DNA of 18,591 nt from the NCBI GenBank assembly GCA_044432945.1, contig JAWXUD010000033.1:1-18591 (forward strand). The letters are read 5' to 3'. The notes under the pieces were generated by a model. It saw nothing but the letters and a program-made list of their open reading frames with translations, had not been told where the DNA came from and ran no database searches. Each line of letters begins with the position of its first letter. Position 1 is the stretch's first letter. The position numbers and the translations under genes were made by a program. Below, piece after piece: positions 7,205 through 15,501 of this stretch. The stretch is from JAWXUD01 sp044432945. Its GTDB lineage: Bacteria; Cyanobacteriota; Vampirovibrionia; Gastranaerophilales; Gastranaerophilaceae.

Positions 7205-8335
7205 TTAAACCCAAGTTTGTTTTCCTAACACTACTCGCTTATCAGAACCAGTACAAGAAGGCAAATTACTCGCTATATTATAGAAGTTACAATAACCTAA
7301 AAGTGCAAATGCCATAACTTCTTTAAAATTATTTGAAATGTTATACGCCTCATGAGTTTTTAAATCAACATGCTTAGGTAGATAATGACGCAAATACTTC
7401 ATCAACGTTGGGTTATATGCCCCACCTCCACCGATTATAACCTCACTCACGTCAATATCAGGATATATAAACCGCTCATAAGTCGTAGCAATTGATTTCG
7501 CAGTCAATGCAGTAACGGTTGCTATAATATCTTTTGGATCTTTTGGTGCAAATTTAAGAGCATTTTCAATATATTCAGGCGAAAAATATTCACGCCCAGT
7601 TGATTTTGGTGGCACTTTAAAATAATATTCGTCTTGAAGCAAGCACTCTAACCAACTAGCAGAAACCTTTCCAGAATTTGCAATCTCACCATCTTTATCA
7701 TAACCCATATCGAAAAATTTTCTCATACAATAATCTATCATTATATTGCCCAAGCCAGTATCAAATCCAAATGTCGGAAAATCTTTACTCACAACTGTAA
7801 CATTAGAAATCCCACCAATATTTTGGATTAACAAGTTTTTCTTCAACGGCTTAAACCATTTTTCATCAGCAAAACAGACTAAAGGCGCTCCATCTCCTCC
7901 ATTAGCAATATCAGTTTCTCTGAAATTTGATATAGTCAAACAACCTGTCTCTTTCGCTATAACCGAGCTTTCTCCTATTTGCAAAGTGCTTTTCAAAGAA
8001 ATTCCATCAAGCTTTTCACTAAATGGGTGATGAAAAATTGTCTGCCCATGACTTGCTATAAAATCAGGCTTGCCATGTTCTGAGATTATAACATTGGCAG
8101 CGTCTGCAAAACATTTGCCAATAGCAAAGTTCATCTGACAAACGTCTTTAATAGATGCATCTCCTGAAAATAATTGGAATATTTTAGACTGAATATGCTC
8201 AGGATATTTATAATTTATTCCAGATATAAGCTTGACACTCAAATCGGGTAAAACCTCACACAAACCAACATCTATGCTATCGCAAGATGTACCTGACATA
8301 AGCCCTATTACTCTTTTAACTTCCAATTCTTCCAT
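7205..8335 (-). CDS. anmK: Anhydro-N-acetylmuramic acid kinase
   Basis: A cytoplasmic kinase that opens the 1,6-anhydro ring of anhydroMurNAc released during cell-wall turnover and phosphorylates it to MurNAc-6-phosphate, which MurQ then converts to GlcNAc-6-phosphate. The product has 376 residues, normal for the family. The N-terminal ATP-binding motif is GLMSGTSCDSID (11-22). Further family blocks are ASHGQTIFHHP, GGDGAPLVCFADEKWF, GGISNVTVV, FDTGLGN (usually FDTGPGN) and the C-terminal EVIIGGGGAYNPTLM. No Shine-Dalgarno precedes the ATG at 8335; a TATAAT lies 6 bases before it. No murQ is nearby. The promoter contains a striking inverted repeat (separate entry), which suggests dedicated regulation. 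Confidence 0.96.
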   Translation of the reverse strand: MEELEVKRVIGLMSGTSCDSIDVGLCEVLPDLSVKLISGINYKYPEHIQSKIFQLFSGDASIKDVCQMNFAIGKCFADAANVIISEHGKPDFIASHGQTIFHHPFSEKLDGISLKSTLQIGESSVIAKETGCLTISNFRETDIANGGDGAPLVCFADEKWFKPLKKNLLIQNIGGISNVTVVSKDFPTFGFDTGLGNIMIDYCMRKFFDMGYDKDGEIANSGKVSASWLECLLQDEYYFKVPPKSTGREYFSPEYIENALKFAPKDPKDIIATVTALTAKSIATTYERFIYPDIDVSEVIIGGGGAYNPTLMKYLRHYLPKHVDLKTHEAYNISNNFKEVMAFALLGYCNFYNIASNLPSCTGSDKRVVLGKQTWV

Positions 8336-8341
8336 TCATTT

Positions 8342-8370
8342 ATTATACAAACAAGCTTGCACTATGGCAA
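8342..8370 (-). promoter_or_regulatory. anmK promoter
   Basis: On the minus strand: TTGCCA (8365-8370), a 17-base spacer and perfect TATAAT (8342-8347). Six bases then lead to the ATG at 8335, so the transcript is predicted to start at the first base of the start codon, or very near it. Confidence 0.65.
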
Positions 8371-8377
8371 GCTTGTT
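8350..8377. repeat. Inverted repeat inside the anmK promoter (operator candidate)
   Basis: A perfect 11-bp inverted repeat: AACAAGCTTGC (8350-8360), six-base centre, GCAAGCTTGTT (8367-8377). It covers the -35 box and nearly all of the -35/-10 spacer. Neither side has the T-run of a terminator. Position and symmetry fit a repressor-binding site; the binding protein is unknown. Confidence 0.55.
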
Positions 8378-8969
8378 AATTTACGTTTACAACTATCTTT
8401 TCTTAAATCTCCTACGTAAACCTTTTAATAAAAAAATCTTTTTACATACACATATTTTTTATATAATCTACTTTGTTAAAATCTTTTTTTATATATAAAA
8501 AATAAAAATCCCTAATCAACTTTTGCATTTCCTCAAAGTTATTCTTTTTTTAATGTTCTTAATTTTGTTCTAATTCTGTTTTCTAATTTTTATCTTAATT
8601 GATATTTTTCAATTCTTGTTTAGTTCTTAACTTAATTCTTTTTTTTAATTCTTTTTGCCAAATCTTCTTCCACTTTGGACAGTTATGCCATCACCTCTTT
8701 TTCTTACTTGCCCTTGTATTTACGCTTGTCTGGTAGTCTTAAATTTCTTTTCGTTTTCTTTTCGATGTACTAAATGTAAAACTAAGTAAACTATTTGACA
8801 AGTAACAAAATTACAAAAAAAATTTACAATTGACCATGACCTTTGATACTCTAAAGCGAAACTCAAGTTAGCAAATCTTAATGAAGAAAACTTAATGAAA
8901 TTACGTAACAATTTATATTTTTTTTCTTGACATAACAATTTTTTCCCTTTAAAGCACTTTTATAAAGCA
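8378..8969. other. Long T-rich intergenic spacer, no gene seen
   Basis: The plus strand from about 8390 to 8700 is very T-rich, with degenerate units of the TTCTTAATT/TTCTAATT kind between 8555 and 8660. The minus strand reads as A/G-rich with frequent TAA stops. A minus-strand frame at 8720-8938 has no ribosome site or family resemblance, and I do not accept it. A plus-strand TTGACA at 8927-8932 has only a poor -10 (TAAAGC) at 17 bases. I see no RNA gene. Confidence 0.4.
8877..8899 (+). repeat. Two CTTAATGAA direct repeats upstream of the WYL genes
   Basis: CTTAATGAA occurs at 8877-8885 and again at 8891-8899, a 14-base period. This is about 70 bases before the extended -10 box of the regulator pair. 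Tandem sites at this distance could bind an activator or the regulators themselves. Confidence 0.3.
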
Positions 8970-8978
8970 TGTTATAAT
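8970..8978 (+). promoter_or_regulatory. Extended -10 promoter of the WYL regulator pair
   Basis: TGT followed by perfect TATAAT (8973-8978) predicts a start near 8985 and a 40-base leader. AGGTG lies 4 bases before the ATG at 9025. There is no good -35 box, which is consistent with a TGn promoter or an activator-dependent one. Confidence 0.5.
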
Positions 8979-9024
8979 ATTTAAAATTTTATAGTAAGAT
9001 AACAAAATATGTATTAGGTGTTTA

Positions 9025-9960
9025 ATGAAAGAGTTTGAAAAAAACAATACTGTAAACTATAATTTGATGTCATTTACAGGCTACAAATCGCTTGTAGTTT
9101 TCACATTGCTATTAGAAAAACCTATTTCTATTGATGAAATCAATGACTATATAATGAATAATTCTCATAACAAATCAATAATGTCATTAGATACTTTAAG
9201 AGTTTATATAACATCGCTTAAAAAAGTTGGTTGTAAAGTAAAGCAAAAGAAGATTGACGGCGTTTCTAAATATTTCATCGCATCACACCCGTTTAATTTA
9301 TCAATCTCACAAACTCAAATCAACAATATGATAAAAGTTTACAAGAATATAACCAAATCGTTATCAATTCAAGAACTTATCTCACTCGATAATTTCTATA
9401 ACAAAATCGCAGAACTTACTCATAACAATACTTTCAAAGAAAAATTTCAAAGCATTTCAATTTTTAAAAACACGAGTATTCAACTAGTGCAGCAATTATT
9501 CGAAATTTGTGAAAATAAAGAACAAATACTAATTTCATACAACTCTCCTCAAAGTGGGATTGCAGACATTGAGCTAATTACAGACAAATTAGATTATGTA
9601 AATAACAAAATTTATATATATGGCATAGGATTGAAATATATGCAATATGCATATTTTCAAGTTTCAAGAATTATTGAAATAAAATCAATAAAAAAGGTTA
9701 AAACAATTCCTATCAAGATGAAAACATTCAAAATAGGCTATGAACTCAATATAAAAAACTGCGAAATCGAATTAGATGAACAAGAAAAAATAATCCAACA
9801 GAATAAAGATACAGTGATTATTGAAGCGACAACAACAAATGATTTTTGGATTAAACAAAAAATATTATCTTACGGTGCTGATTGCAAAATTATTTATCCA
9901 GAAAGCTTTAAACAAGAATTCATCAAGACATTAGAAGAAATGAAAAAGGAGTATTTTTAA
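9025..9960 (+). CDS. WYL-domain transcriptional regulator, first of a tandem pair
   Basis: The product has 311 residues. Residues 18-75 look like a winged-helix DNA-binding domain (YKSLVVFTLLLEKPISIDE, then a recognition-like helix around 54-67). A linker helix region spans 95-160. Residues 166-226 resemble a diverged WYL domain (ILISYNS, then IYIYGIG where the family has its W-Y-L, and a Tyr/Arg-containing FQVSRIIEI). Residues 263-308 resemble the C-terminal WCX extension (LSYGADCKIIYPESFKQEF). WYL domains bind ligands such as nucleic acids and switch the DNA-binding part. It is clearly a paralogue of the next gene, and its stop shares one base with that gene's ATG. The fold assignment is from pattern only; the WYL residues themselves are not conserved. 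Confidence 0.75.
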   Translation: MKEFEKNNTVNYNLMSFTGYKSLVVFTLLLEKPISIDEINDYIMNNSHNKSIMSLDTLRVYITSLKKVGCKVKQKKIDGVSKYFIASHPFNLSISQTQINNMIKVYKNITKSLSIQELISLDNFYNKIAELTHNNTFKEKFQSISIFKNTSIQLVQQLFEICENKEQILISYNSPQSGIADIELITDKLDYVNNKIYIYGIGLKYMQYAYFQVSRIIEIKSIKKVKTIPIKMKTFKIGYELNIKNCEIELDEQEKIIQQNKDTVIIEATTTNDFWIKQKILSYGADCKIIYPESFKQEFIKTLEEMKKEYF

Positions 9961-10874
9961 TGGTTAGTAAAAAATACAACGATTCTTCTATAAAACTTTT
10001 CACATTTATCGAAATGCTTTTATCAGGTCCAGTAAATTATAAAGACGCTGTATATTTGTTCAGCCCAAATGAGATAAAATCTGACTCGCAAGTTCTATTA
10101 AACAAATACCTAAACACTTTAAAAGTTTTTGGTATGGAAGTTGAAAAAGCAAATCATAAATATTATCTAATAAATTCACCTTTCAAAATAAATTTCACAA
10201 ACGATGATTTAAAAATCATTCACACTTTATTAAACGCAACAAATTTGTTGCCACAAAATAAACAACAATCTGAAATGCTAAATTTTTTACAATCAATTCA
10301 AGCAAGATTTGATGAAGAAAACAGCAAAGAATTCAAATTGATGAATGAAGATTTTAAAAACGAATTTAGCGAACTTATTAAGAAAAATAAAGACAAAATT
10401 ATATATTATGAAACAATTTGTCTAGACAAACAAAAAATAGAATTGACTTATCAATCAAAAAACAAATCTAAATTAAAGATTATAGCTTTACCAATAGAGC
10501 TTGTGTACAAAAAAAAGAAAATATTTTTAAAAACAAGCACAAACAACAACACCGAAATCATTGAAATAGCGATTAATAAAATCATTTCACTACAACAACT
10601 TCCTAGTATCGTCAACCAAAAACCAAACGGAACAACTGTAATTTTTAAATTACGCAACAGACTGGCAAAAAATTACAAAATAAGAGAATGGGAACGCACA
10701 GAAGGTTTTGACACCGAAGGATATTTGACCGTGATAAACAGAAACGAAGATTTTGATATTCTAACAAAAAGGTTATTGCGATATGGTCAAGATTGTCACG
10801 TAGTTTCACCACGTTTTATCAAAGACAAAATGCTTGAGATAATAAACTCTACCTTAGATGTTTATAAAAATTAA
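9960..10874 (+). CDS. WYL-domain transcriptional regulator, second of a tandem pair
   Basis: The product has 304 residues with the same plan as its neighbour: winged helix (about 8-70), linker, WYL-like domain (147-212, with IFLKTS at the W-Y-L position) and WCX-like end (225-300, RLLRYGQDCHVVSPRFIKD). Parallel stretches such as YLNTLKVFGMEVEK and HKYYLINSPFKINFT here, against YITSLKKVGCKVKQ and SKYFIASHPFNLSIS in the first protein, show an old duplication. The start is firm: AAGGAG lies 8 bases before the ATG, inside the first gene. The overlap implies equal, coupled synthesis and suggests a heterodimer, as in the actinobacterial PafB-PafC pair. dnaE begins 58 bases downstream with no terminator between. 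Confidence 0.75.
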   Translation: MVSKKYNDSSIKLFTFIEMLLSGPVNYKDAVYLFSPNEIKSDSQVLLNKYLNTLKVFGMEVEKANHKYYLINSPFKINFTNDDLKIIHTLLNATNLLPQNKQQSEMLNFLQSIQARFDEENSKEFKLMNEDFKNEFSELIKKNKDKIIYYETICLDKQKIELTYQSKNKSKLKIIALPIELVYKKKKIFLKTSTNNNTEIIEIAINKIISLQQLPSIVNQKPNGTTVIFKLRNRLAKNYKIREWERTEGFDTEGYLTVINRNEDFDILTKRLLRYGQDCHVVSPRFIKDKMLEIINSTLDVYKN

Positions 10875-10932
10875 TTATAACAATAATTTACATTAAACGT
10901 TTTTTCATTCTCTTGATGCTAAACTAATAATT

Positions 10933-13900
10933 ATGGAAAATAATACAGCTTACGTACCATTACATCTGCATAGCGAATGCTCTTTATTAGACGGTGCAAT
11001 CCGTATAAAAGATTTGTGCAAATTTGCAAAAGAAAACAACATGCCTGCCGTTGCCATAACAGACCACGGGGTTATGTACTCTGCAATTGAGTTTTATACA
11101 AAAGCGAAAGAAGCTGGGATTAAAGCGATTATCGGTTGCGAATTTTACGTGCATAGTGGTGAGCTTTCAGAAAAAAATCAAAACAACAACCCACTTTTTC
11201 ACTTAGTGCTTCTTGCAAAAAATAAAGCAGGCTATATGAACTTAGTCAAACTTGTTTCTATTGCACATTGCGAAGGTATGTATTACAAACCAAGAATTAA
11301 TTTTGAGTTGATCGAAAAATATTCAGAAGGCTTAATCTGTTCTTCGGCTTGTCTTGGTGGCGAAGTTTTACAATCACTATTAAAAAATGATTACGAAAGT
11401 GCAAAAAAAGTTGCAAAACAATACAAAGATTTATTCAAAGAAGATTATTATATAGAATTGCAAGACCACGGGCTTGCCGAGCAAAAACGTACAAACCCTG
11501 ACTTGATAAGGCTCGCTAAAGAACTTGATATAAAAATGATAATCACAAACGATTCTCATTACCTAAAAAAAGAAGATGCAGATTGGCATGACACATTGTT
11601 GTGCCTACAAACCAACGCATTAAAAGCGGACGAGAACCGTTTTCATTTTCCAAACAACGAATTTTATGTAAAAACTCCAACCGAATTGCGTGATAGCTTC
11701 AAATGGATGGAGCGTGAAATGTTTGATGAGTGCATAAAAAACACAGTCGACATCGCAGAAAAATGTCATTTAATAATAGAGATGGGGAAAAGCCCGCTTC
11801 CAGAATACGAAGTCCCAGCTGGTCATACAGTAGAAAGTTACTTAGATCACATAGTGCAACAAGGCATAAAAGAACGTTACGGAACAATCACAAAAGAAGT
11901 CGAAGAACGTGTTCGTTATGAACTAAATATTATTGAACAAATGGGCTTTAGTGCATACTTTTTAATCACTTGGGACTTCATAGATTTTGCGAGAAAAAAT
12001 GGGATCGCCGTAGGTCCAGGTAGGGGTTCTGCGGCTGGTTCAGTTGTAGCCTACGCACTAAAAATAACAAACCTCGATCCAATCCATCATAACCTACTTT
12101 TTGAAAGATTTCTAAACCCAGAACGTTACAGCATGCCCGATGTCGATATAGATTTTTGTATCGAAAGACGTGGTGAAGTTATTGATTACGTTGCAAGAAA
12201 ATACGGTGCCGACAAAGTTTGTCAAATAATAACCTTCGGAACTTACGCAGCAAAAGCCGCAATGAAAGGAGTTGCGAGAGTCTTTGATATGCCATTTGCC
12301 CAAAGCAACCAACTTTCTGCACTAATTCCTAACGAACCAAAAGCCCACATTGATGATGCCTTAAAAGATGGTATGGAACTAAAAAAACTATACGATGAAG
12401 ATGAAGAAATTCGCCGATTAGTAGATATGGCAAAATCTATCGAAGGCATAAGAAATAACGTTGGTACTCACGCTGCAGGGGTCATCATCTCTCACAAACC
12501 ACTCAACGAAATTGTACCTATTCAACCATCAAAAGACGGTATTATCGTAACAGAATACCCAATGTCAGATTTAGAAAAATTAGGCTTGTTGAAAATGGAC
12601 TTTTTAGGGTTGCGTAACCTGACGATGATTCACAAAACGATGAAGCTGATAAAACTTCGCCAAGGAATAGAATTTGATATAGATAGCATTCCACTAGATG
12701 ATGAAAAAACTTATAAAATGCTAGGCAGAGGCGACACTGACGGGGTATTCCAATTAGAATCAACTGGTATGAAAAAGCTTGTAAAAGATTTACGACCAGA
12801 CGTTTTTGAAGACTTAGGTGCGTTGGTTGCACTCTTTCGACCAGGTCCACTACAAGCAGGCATGGTCGAGGATTTCGTTGAACGTAAACACGGACGAAAA
12901 GAGATTACATACCCACACGACAGCTTGATACCAATATTAAAAGATACGTATGGAACAATTGTTTATCAAGAACAAATCATGCAAGTATTCCAAATCCTAG
13001 CGGATTATTCACTAGGTCAGGCGGACATGGTTCGCCGTATGATGGGTAAGAAAAAACTTGATGAAATGGCACAGCAAAAAGGTAAATTTGTTGAAGGTGC
13101 TGCCCGTCACGGAATGAAAAAAGAAAACGCAATCACTCTTTTTGAACAAATTGAAAAATTCGCAGAATACTGTTTCAACCGTTCACATTCTGCCGCTTAC
13201 GCCTTTGTCGCATATCAAACAGCATATCTAAAATGTCATTATCCAATCGAATATTTAGCATCATTATTATCAAGCGTTTCTGGCGATCAAGAAAAAACTC
13301 AACTGTATATCGAACAATCATTAAAAAGCGGTATTAAAGTTATGCCACCAGATATTAACAAATCCTATTCAGAATTCACTCCAGATGAAAGCAATATCCG
13401 ATTTGGCTTGGCTTCTATCAAACAAGTTGGCGAAGCTGTAATTGAATCGATTATCGAAGAACGTGAAAAAAATGGCGATTTCAAATCAATTTATGACTAT
13501 ATCAAACGCTTAGACGCCAAATGCTATAACAAAAAAGCTCTTGAGGGCTTAATAAAAGCAGGAGCATTTTCTCAAATAGAAAAAAGCCGTAAACAACTGA
13601 TGGACAACATCGAATATATTACAGCCATGGGTTCAAAAGAAGCAAAAGCAAAAGAATCGGGGCAGGCAAGCTTATTTGATATGCTCTCCGATGCAGACTC
13701 CATTCAAGATGCAAAATTTCAATTGTCAGGAAGCGAAGAAGAATTTGACGCACGCCAACTGCAATTATATGAAAAAGAATTTTTAGGGTTTTACGTAACA
13801 AGTCACCCACTTTCAACAATTCGAGATAAACTGCCATTTTTAATGACACACAAAATCAGCGAAATTGCGACAATCCCTAACGATAAGGTGGTTACGATTT

Positions 13901-14394
13901 GTGGTTTAGTTGTTGCGAAAAAACAAATTCCTACCAAAAAAGACCCGACAAAATTTATAAGATTTTTAACAATCGAGGATTTGTCAGGCAGAATTGATGT
14001 TCTTGCCTTTAACAAAAAAATCCAAGAATACGGAGATTTTTTAGAAACAGAACAACGTGTAATAATTTCAGGAAAAGTCAGTCGCCGTGATGAAGGCGAA
14101 CCGCCAACAATATTAATCGATACAGTTAAAAGTGTCGATAACTCAAATATTTTTACAATTATTTTGAAAGATGAACTAAAATTTGAAGAAATAATCTTAT
14201 TAAAAGATGTCCTTTGCCAACACTCAGGTGCTGACCCAGTAACTTTTAAAGTGCAAGATTTATCTGAAGAGATAAAAATAATAACAGCATCAATGTTTTG
14301 GGTAAATGCAAGCAACGAGCTTGTAAACAAATTGAAAAAAGTTTTTGGTGAACGATTAGAAATTATAATAAACTCACTTGATGAAAAAGAATAA
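10933..14394 (+). CDS. dnaE: DNA polymerase III alpha subunit
   Basis: The catalytic subunit of the replicative polymerase. The product has 1153 residues, full length for the DnaE1 type. The N-terminal PHP domain starts with HLHSECSLLDG (11-21) and AITDHG. The palm contains GPGRGSAAGS and the metal-binding D403 and D405 in PDVDIDF, with the third Asp D556 in KMDFLGL, matching the E. coli D401/D403/D555 triad. The helix-hairpin-helix region follows (FNRSHSAAYA to SLLSSVSGD). The C-terminal OB-fold is at about 985-1075 (VVTICGLVVAKKQ, then an RRDEGEPP loop), and the tail is short. No Shine-Dalgarno is visible before the ATG; a TAAACT lies 7 bases upstream with no good -35. It may be read through from the WYL genes. 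Confidence 0.98.
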   Translation: MENNTAYVPLHLHSECSLLDGAIRIKDLCKFAKENNMPAVAITDHGVMYSAIEFYTKAKEAGIKAIIGCEFYVHSGELSEKNQNNNPLFHLVLLAKNKAGYMNLVKLVSIAHCEGMYYKPRINFELIEKYSEGLICSSACLGGEVLQSLLKNDYESAKKVAKQYKDLFKEDYYIELQDHGLAEQKRTNPDLIRLAKELDIKMIITNDSHYLKKEDADWHDTLLCLQTNALKADENRFHFPNNEFYVKTPTELRDSFKWMEREMFDECIKNTVDIAEKCHLIIEMGKSPLPEYEVPAGHTVESYLDHIVQQGIKERYGTITKEVEERVRYELNIIEQMGFSAYFLITWDFIDFARKNGIAVGPGRGSAAGSVVAYALKITNLDPIHHNLLFERFLNPERYSMPDVDIDFCIERRGEVIDYVARKYGADKVCQIITFGTYAAKAAMKGVARVFDMPFAQSNQLSALIPNEPKAHIDDALKDGMELKKLYDEDEEIRRLVDMAKSIEGIRNNVGTHAAGVIISHKPLNEIVPIQPSKDGIIVTEYPMSDLEKLGLLKMDFLGLRNLTMIHKTMKLIKLRQGIEFDIDSIPLDDEKTYKMLGRGDTDGVFQLESTGMKKLVKDLRPDVFEDLGALVALFRPGPLQAGMVEDFVERKHGRKEITYPHDSLIPILKDTYGTIVYQEQIMQVFQILADYSLGQADMVRRMMGKKKLDEMAQQKGKFVEGAARHGMKKENAITLFEQIEKFAEYCFNRSHSAAYAFVAYQTAYLKCHYPIEYLASLLSSVSGDQEKTQLYIEQSLKSGIKVMPPDINKSYSEFTPDESNIRFGLASIKQVGEAVIESIIEEREKNGDFKSIYDYIKRLDAKCYNKKALEGLIKAGAFSQIEKSRKQLMDNIEYITAMGSKEAKAKESGQASLFDMLSDADSIQDAKFQLSGSEEEFDARQLQLYEKEFLGFYVTSHPLSTIRDKLPFLMTHKISEIATIPNDKVVTICGLVVAKKQIPTKKDPTKFIRFLTIEDLSGRIDVLAFNKKIQEYGDFLETEQRVIISGKVSRRDEGEPPTILIDTVKSVDNSNIFTIILKDELKFEEIILLKDVLCQHSGADPVTFKVQDLSEEIKIITASMFWVNASNELVNKLKKVFGERLEIIINSLDEKE

Positions 14395-14427
14395 ATAATC
14401 CACTTCACTAAAAATTTTTCTCTTAAA

Positions 14428-14456
14428 TTGACAATCAATCCCCAATATGATATATT
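14428..14456 (+). promoter_or_regulatory. Strong promoter of the Lys-rich protein pair
   Basis: Consensus TTGACA (14428-14433), a 17-base spacer ending in TGA, and TATATT (14451-14456): full -35, ideal spacing and an extended -10 together. Start predicted near 14463. This is one of the best promoter matches in the window, so the genes behind it are probably abundantly expressed. Confidence 0.8.
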
Positions 14457-14505
14457 ATTTAAGGCAATGCATTGTTACAATAGTTTATTTAAAAGGAGAA
14501 TTATT

Positions 14506-14889
14506 ATGAAAAAGCAATTAACAATCGCACTATTATTATTGGCAATAACAACAAGTGTTACAACAGCTATGGCCGAAAACCCTAAAAAAATGGAAGCTCA
14601 ATCAAAAGTCGAAGCTAAGAAAACTGAAGCTAAAGCTAACGCAGACCAAAAAAAATCAGAATCAGCTGCAGCAGTTAAAGCTAAAAAAGCTGATATGAAA
14701 GCTGATATGGCAAATATGACACCTGAACAAGCTGAAGCAACTAAAGCTAATGCGAAAGCTAATTCTGAAGCTAAGAAAACTGAGGCTAAAGCAAAAGCAG
14801 ATGCTAAAAGAGCCGAAATGCAAGCTAGTGCAGATGCAAAAAGAGCTGAAGCTAAAGCAAAAGCAGATGCTAAAAAGAATGCTCAATAG
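14506..14889 (+). CDS. Small secreted Ala/Lys/Glu-rich helical protein
   Basis: The product has 127 residues. A typical signal peptide (1-23, cut after AMA) is followed by a mature part almost entirely of Ala, Lys, Glu, Asp, Gln and Ser, with no Cys and no aromatic residue. Short repeats are visible: EAKKTEAKA at 36-44 and 88-96, ADAKRAE at 98-104 and 109-115. Composition and spacing predict one long charged alpha-helix, perhaps a coiled coil. I chose the ATG at 14506 because AAAGGAG lies just upstream and a signal peptide follows at once; the frame is open further left, but only through the promoter. The next gene has the same plan, and the two share a promoter and terminator. The function is unknown; nucleic-acid or envelope binding by the basic helix is only a guess. 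Confidence 0.85.
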   Translation: MKKQLTIALLLLAITTSVTTAMAENPKKMEAQSKVEAKKTEAKANADQKKSESAAAVKAKKADMKADMANMTPEQAEATKANAKANSEAKKTEAKAKADAKRAEMQASADAKRAEAKAKADAKKNAQ

Positions 14890-14927
14890 TTGAGAAATAT
14901 TAATCAAATTTAAAAAGGAAAATCATT

Positions 14928-15386
14928 GTGAAAAACAGATTTTTAATATCATTATTAATTCTAGCCATTGCATTTAATATTGGTAGTACAATGGCTAATG
15001 CGACACCTCAAGAGCAATGGCAAGCTAACATGGAAGCTAAAAAAGAAGAGCGTCAAGCTAATATGAAAGCGAACCAAGCATCTCGTACGGATTCAAATTC
15101 AAAGTCCAAAAAATCAGAATGGCAATCGAATGCTCAAAATAAACAATCGATTATGCAAAATAATTCGATAGAAAAGAAAGAAGAATGGGCTTCAAATTCT
15201 ACTGGAGAACACGAGAAAGCTAAAAGAAAAATGCAAAACAATGCTGATGATAAAAAAACCAACGCTCAAAACACATCAACAACTAATAAAAACAAAGCTA
15301 ATGTCAAAGCTGGAAACAAAACAGGTACTAAATCAAAATCTAGTGCTAAAGGTGGTTCAAAAAGCAGTAAAAGCAAAAGAAAATAA
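14928..15386 (+). CDS. Small secreted Lys/Asn-rich protein with Trp repeats
   Basis: The product has 152 residues and starts with GTG, supported by AAGGA 8 bases upstream. The signal peptide spans 1-25 (STMANA), much like that of its neighbour. The mature part is rich in Lys, Asn, Ser and Gln, with three similar Trp units (QWQAN at 30-34, EWQSN at 64-68, EWASN at 86-90) spaced 34 and 22 residues apart. The last 30 residues (AGNKTGTKSKSSAKGGSKSS onward) are basic and probably disordered. It lies 38 bases after the previous gene with no terminator between, so it is co-transcribed. I do not recognise the family. A role outside the cytoplasm is inferred from the signal peptide alone. Confidence 0.82.
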   Translation: MKNRFLISLLILAIAFNIGSTMANATPQEQWQANMEAKKEERQANMKANQASRTDSNSKSKKSEWQSNAQNKQSIMQNNSIEKKEEWASNSTGEHEKAKRKMQNNADDKKTNAQNTSTTNKNKANVKAGNKTGTKSKSSAKGGSKSSKSKRK

Positions 15387-15407
15387 TCAATATTTTTACA
15401 AACACGC

Positions 15408-15443
15408 AAACACCCTTTTGAATAAATTCAAAAGGGTGTTTTA
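15408..15443 (+). terminator. Rho-independent terminator of the Lys-rich pair
   Basis: A perfect stem of about 14 bp (AAACACCCTTTTGA paired with TCAAAAGGGTGTTT) has a small AT loop and continues into TTTTAATTTATT. It lies 22 bases past the second stop codon. The A-run on its left also gives some termination ability for the opposite strand. Confidence 0.85.
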
Positions 15444-15501
15444 ATTTATTCAACTGCATTATTAAAAATTTTGTCCTTTTGCATTTAATAAAATTAAAAA
15501 G

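Noticed and set aside
8555..8660. Repeated TTCTTAATT-like units as a CRISPR or regular tandem array
   Set aside because: Units are degenerate, unevenly spaced and only AT; there are no conserved repeats with unique spacers.
8720..8938. Minus-strand 72-codon frame in the T-rich spacer
   Set aside because: No ribosome site, no recognisable protein features, and composition explained by AT-rich sequence.
13803..14438. Minus-strand 211-codon frame at the end of dnaE
   Set aside because: Opposite-strand shadow of conserved dnaE OB-fold and C-terminal sequence.
14662..14907. Minus-strand Cys/Ser/Phe-rich frame
   Set aside because: Mirror of the Lys/Ala-rich repeats of the plus-strand secreted protein; its odd composition is a by-product.
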